From contig CM043944.1 in NCBI GenBank assembly GCA_014529385.2, positions 92,311,914 through 92,375,913 on the forward strand: 64,000 nucleotides of DNA, read 5' to 3'. Of the stretch, positions 60,297-64,000 are shown piece after piece. The stretch is from Adiantum capillus-veneris. Taxonomy: Eukaryota > Streptophyta > Polypodiopsida > Polypodiales > Pteridaceae. Both the position numbers and the translations under genes were made by a program. The notes under the pieces are model-generated. The model saw only the letters and a list, made by a program, of their open reading frames with translations, did no database searches and was not told the origin of the DNA. Numbering within the stretch: the first letter of the stretch is position 1; each line of letters starts with the position of its first letter.

Positions 60297-60740
60297 TGAT
60301 GACGTGGCGGACATTAGAAACCCTAATTTCCGGAAATCGCGGAGGCTTTATTAAAAATAAAAAAATTAAAAAAAATGATGAGCGACGCGAATTTTGACTC
60401 TCTAAAGAGAGAGAAAGGACTATCTGCTTTTGATTTTAAAAGCTTTTGGGGCTCTGCTTTTGGGCATCCCTTGTAACCTTTAAATTAGTGGTGAGGGCCT
60501 CACTTCGGAGGGCATCTGGACGCAGAGTCTGAGAGTGAAACCCTAGCCACTCTCTTGTACTTTGATTTAATTAATATAAAAAGAAATACTGAAAGGGGCG
60601 CCAGTCTTTGGGGCCAATATCTCTAGGCACGGAACTCCGCCGGGCCAATGCAAATCTATTGTGATCTGTGAATTGTTTTGAAGTGGTTATTTGGTGTTGT
60701 CGCGGTTGATTCTTGATTTGGAGTGTCCAAGTCTGTTACA
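60297..60740 (+). repeat. 5' LTR of element D (444 bp)
   Basis: Begins TGTCACAAAGTGATGACGTGG and ends GTCTGTTACA. It is about 200 bp shorter than the others: most of the telomere-like block is gone, leaving one AAACCCTAA (60328) and one AAACCCTAG. Confidence 0.9.
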
Positions 60741-60813
60741 ATGGTATCAGAGCACGGCCGATTTCTCTTCTATAGGAAATCCGATCCCCGAAAATTTTTT
60801 TTCCGCGGCACCT

Positions 60814-62378
60814 ATGGCTTCAGACAATGATCAGTCGACTCCCTCTGCATCTGGAGATGCGGGTTGGGATCACAACGAAGATTCAGACAGAGAGTATGGC
60901 CCTCCTCGACCTACTCAGGCGGAGCAAAGAGAGATGGAGCGTCGTCAATTGATTGGCGATGCAACAAAGATGATGCTCAATTTTGCCAAGGACCCGAAGA
61001 TGGCAAAATATATGAACCAAATCTCTTTGGAAGAGGTACAGATGGAGTGGCAAAGAACCACAACACCACTCCCGAAACCCGCTCTCAAGAAATCTTCTGC
61101 CTCCAAGAAATATACGGAGAAGGAACTGGAGAACGTGGTTGATGCACGGATTGCTCAGCTTTTTGACGCGCAAAAGAAAGCCAAAAAGCACGGCAAAAAA
61201 GCAGAAGAAAAGCACTGACTTTCCAGGTTATTTGGGTCGTCGGTCGACTTTTGACAAGGCAAAGAAACAGAAGAAGCGTGTTCAATTTGAAGGAGTACCC
61301 AGTTCTTCTTCTTCTTCTTCTGATAGTTCTTCTAGCTCCTCGGATTCGAGCGAAGAAGACAGAAAAGGTAAAAAGCGAAGCAAGAAACAAAGCTTCGGAA
61401 AGGGCAAGAAAAAGGCAAAGAAGGCTACATCTCGCCAAGAGACTGACAGTTCTACTGAGGACTCGTCTACAACCAGCTCAGATTCCGATGACGGAAAGTT
61501 TTATGCGAACAAGAAGAATTTTTACAAAGCCAACCAGTATGACTTTCTCGAAGATGAAAGCAAGAAAGTCCGAGAGTTTAAGGAAGGTGGCCACTCAATC
61601 AAGTTTGATACTTTTCAGGATACTCAGATGCTTCGAAGGCTTTGTCTTTTATACAGCAGTTTGACATCGCTTTCGCGGGAGGACGCTATTCAGAGCACTC
61701 CAAGATTCGGAGAGCTACCTCTTACCTTAAGGGGAATGCTCGTACTTGGTGGTCCACGCTTCTTTTAACAAGAGTGCGCCAGTTAAATGGCTGAAATTTG
61801 AAAAGCTTTTTATTTCTTCTTGGTTGACGCAAGAATATGAACGAGATATACGAGCTGCTTGGAACCATCTTCGGATAACCAAGAAAGACACAATCAATGC
61901 TTATTGTGAAAGATTCTGGAACTCTTTTCTACCCGCCTCTTCATTCAAGAAGATCTCGTTCAGAGAACAGATTGAGCGGTTTACCTTGGGTCTACCTACA
62001 GAGATCCGAGATCACTGCTTGGAACAGAAGTCAGCTTCTATTCAGGAGTTGATGAGTCATGCGAAGCGGGGCTTTGCCATTCACTCTGGCAGTTTGACCT
62101 ACCCCACAGATAAGGCCATGACACAACGAGCCGAACAGACTTCTAGGAATGAAAGTAGAAAGAAAAAGAGCAACCCAGAGAAAAAGGATGCACAACCCAA
62201 GCTTACTCCTGAGGAGAGAGCTCGCTTCATCAGAGAGGGGAAGTGCTTTGGATGCGGGGAACATGGACATATCTCCGCGAAGTGCCCTGATAAGGCACAG
62301 AAAGAACAGAATGATAAAGACGACGACAGGTCTGAGAGTTCGAGAGCAGCTGAGGAATGTGGCAGAAAAGGCAGATAG
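60814..62378 (+). pseudogene. Element D gag, best preserved copy
   Basis: ATG 60814 (MASDNDQSTPSASGDA). The frame runs to 61218, where an extra A in an A-run (about 61195) shifts it. It continues at 61220-61615 with a Ser-rich tract (61301-61343) and Lys-rich tracts, shifts again near 61610, then loses a few bases near 61770. The last frame to 62378 holds the capsid core (KLFISSWLTQEYERDI, LGLPTEIRDHCLEQKSA) and an intact zinc knuckle CFGCGEHGHISAKC at about 62240-62285. It is useful as the family reference because each lesion differs from those in A and B. Confidence 0.9.
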
Positions 62379-62379
62379 A

Positions 62380-62882
62380 AAAGCAGAACTGGTACCACAT
62401 GGCGTGGGACCTGCACCGAATCTAATGAATGAAAGTACAAACTTTGCCGCTTTTGGGGCAAAGTGAAGGATCAGGAAGCTCTTTTGAAGGAGCCAAGGCC
62501 AACTTCTTTTCACTTGGAATTGGTGGCTCGATTTGGAACTACGCCCGACAGACTGACGCCACAGGCGGAGGTAGTTCGACTGGCATCCGGATGGGATGTT
62601 GCCATTACATCGAGCATTGGCAACCTTCGTTTGCAATGACAGGGGTGTTCAGGGCACGCGAGTGACGTTCTACTCAGGATCTCTTGGTACCACAAGAACT
62701 ACGCCGTGGTTGACTACCGGGCCGAGAAAGCGACTTTGATAAATGAAGGGCTTAGAGATTGTACTTGATGAACTTCAGTTTCTTACTCATTCTTTTGGGA
62801 GAGAACTGAACGCTGGATAAAGGTTGAGTATGTTTTGACCTGATCAAAAGAACGCCAAGATTTTTCTCCACACTCATGCCGA
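62380..62882 (+). pseudogene. Element D protease remnant
   Basis: By comparison with element B, the active-site region near 62460-62520 (GAKANF is readable as EGAKANFFS in one frame) and the later HKNYAVVDYRAEKATL segment near 62690-62745 are in different frames. Not functional. Confidence 0.65.
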
Positions 62883-63520
62883 TTGCTTTTCAGAGGGCCT
62901 GAAGATCAAACCATTGATCTGATACTTGGAAGCACGCAACTGAATCGGCCACCTTACCGTGTGAGCCAAGTACAAAATGAAAAGATGATGAACCCTGTGA
63001 AAGACCTCTTGGAAAAGGGTCTTGTCCAGCCTAGTACTTCACCGTATTGCTCTCCAGTGTTGTTGGTTTTGAAGAAAGACGGATCTTGGAGAAGGTGCAT
63101 CGATTATAGCACTCTCAACAAAATCACCATCAAGAACAGATTTCCGATTCCTAGGATCGATGATATACTTGACAGGTTACAGGGATCCTCGTGCTTTAGC
63201 AGGATTGACTTGAAGAGTGGATATCATCAGATCAGGATAGCACCGAGAGATGTCTACAAGACAGCTTTTCCGACGACTTTTGGGTTATTTGAGTTTTTGG
63301 TGATGCCTTTTGGCTTAACCAATGCTCCTGCGACATTTAACCGGATGATGGACAGGATTTTTCGAGAGTACAAGCTATTTGCTGACACTTTCTTTGACGA
63401 CATCATTGTTTTCTCCAAGAATGAGGCAGAACACAGAGATCATCTGCTTCAAGTCTTTCAGGCATTACGAGATCACACGTTAGTGATTAATGCAAAGAAA
63501 AGTGAATTTTTCCTACCAGA
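62883..63520 (+). pseudogene. Element D reverse transcriptase, truncated
   Basis: One open frame: [74 protein letters not shown] and LLQVFQALRDH. All RT catalytic Asp are present. RNase H and integrase are cut off at 63520. Confidence 0.9.
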
Positions 63521-63640
63521 GATCATAGTTACCCGGAACGCGGAACGGGAACGGTGACGGGGTCCCCGCGGAACGGGGAACGGCTAGGGGTCCGGAACGG
63601 GAACGGCACGGAACGGGAGGTTAAAAAACACCCAAATAGT
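63521..63640. repeat. (GGAACGG)-type G-rich repeat at the element D breakpoint
   Basis: Units CGGAACG, GGAACGGGAACGG and GGGGAACGG repeat irregularly over about 100 bp. They directly abut the broken RT frame. This may be the start of another, unidentified repeat. Confidence 0.75.
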
Positions 63641-63739
63641 GCATTTTTTAGCTCCTTGTGTTTAAATACAAGGAGTATTAGAGTGCTTTGACTCTAATAC
63701 TCACAAAAAACTCGTTTTGAAGACCATTCAACCTTGCTA

Positions 63740-63975
63740 TGACTAGATGAAGATGAGAGAGAGAGAGAGCTTGAGAGAGTGAGAGGGAGAGACTCGAGAG
63801 AGTGAGGGAGAGGGAGAGATTTGAGAGAGTGGGAGGGAGAGGAAGAGAGCTTGAAGGCTTGAAGCCTTGAGCCTTGAGAGAGTGAGTCTTGAGAGGGAGA
63901 GATCTTGAGAGTGTGAGAGGGAGAGAGCTTGACCCTTGAGGATTAGCTTGTGGAGAGAAAGGGGGAGGGGGGTGC
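63740..63975. repeat. GA-rich low-complexity tract with GAGAGAGxTTGAGAG units
   Basis: Imperfect repeats of GAGAGAGCTTGAGAGAGTGAGAGG-like units (written in short: CTTGAGAG, GTGAGAGG, GGGAGAG) with a CTTGAAGCCTTGA variant. Low-complexity; the minus-strand frame across it is Leu-Ser-rich and not a gene. Confidence 0.85.
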
Positions 63976-64000
63976 ATTTTATGAGTCCTTGAGGCCTTGC

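Larger units (their letters stand above)
60297..63520 (+). mobile_element. Chromovirus-type Gypsy element D, 3'-truncated
   Basis: 5' LTR 60297-60740, primer-binding site at 60742, gag, damaged protease and intact-looking RT. The sequence stops matching the family at about 63520, inside the segment AKKSEFFLPE, and runs into GGAACGG repeats. No 3' LTR in the window. Confidence 0.9.

Overview
The window is nuclear DNA of a land plant: introns with GT-AG boundaries, Copia and Ty3/Gypsy retrotransposons primed by initiator tRNA-Met, TTTAGGG-type telomere-like repeats, and very many (CT/GA)n and (CA/TG)n microsatellites. I reconstructed two host genes by hand from exons that are mostly too short to stand out as open frames. 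One is the C-terminal three quarters of RAD51C (+ strand, 1818-4976, 7 exons, frame closed throughout). The other is a complete homologue of the centriolar protein CEP44 (- strand, 41817 to 37197, 13 exons, 401 codons, frame closed throughout). A CEP44 gene suggests a plant that still makes centrioles for swimming sperm (fern, lycophyte, bryophyte, or possibly cycad/Ginkgo). That is an inference; no species is assigned.

Layout. 1-1050: diverged array of about 280 bp units, each with a copy of a 20 bp palindrome. 1818-4976: RAD51C, with a foldback/Mutator-like MITE in one intron. 5000-13490: non-coding, microsatellite-rich, with an LTR in minus orientation (7006-7581). 13492-21622: decayed Ty3/Gypsy polyprotein. 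24617-25229: LTR homologous, in the opposite orientation, to the one at 7006. 25926-31472: almost intact Copia element with 5 bp target-site duplication AACTC. 31480-37190: intergenic, with a near-perfect 79 nt hairpin, a hAT-like MITE, telomere-like repeats and a LINE reverse-transcriptase fossil. 37197-41817: CEP44. 42100-44130: LINE remnants. 44304-63520: four or more copies of one chromovirus-like Ty3/Gypsy family. These are a deleted + copy with mosaic LTRs, a lone LTR, a nearly full-length - copy at 50185-56911, and a truncated + copy from 60297. They are interleaved with LINE remnants (48855-50116 and 57340-59165). 63521-64000: GGAACGG-type and GA-rich low-complexity DNA.

The host genes are DNA repair (RAD51C, homologous recombination) and centriole assembly (CEP44), and they share no pathway. 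Everything else is mobile DNA or its debris. I saw no rRNA gene, CRISPR array, organellar insert or functional tRNA gene.
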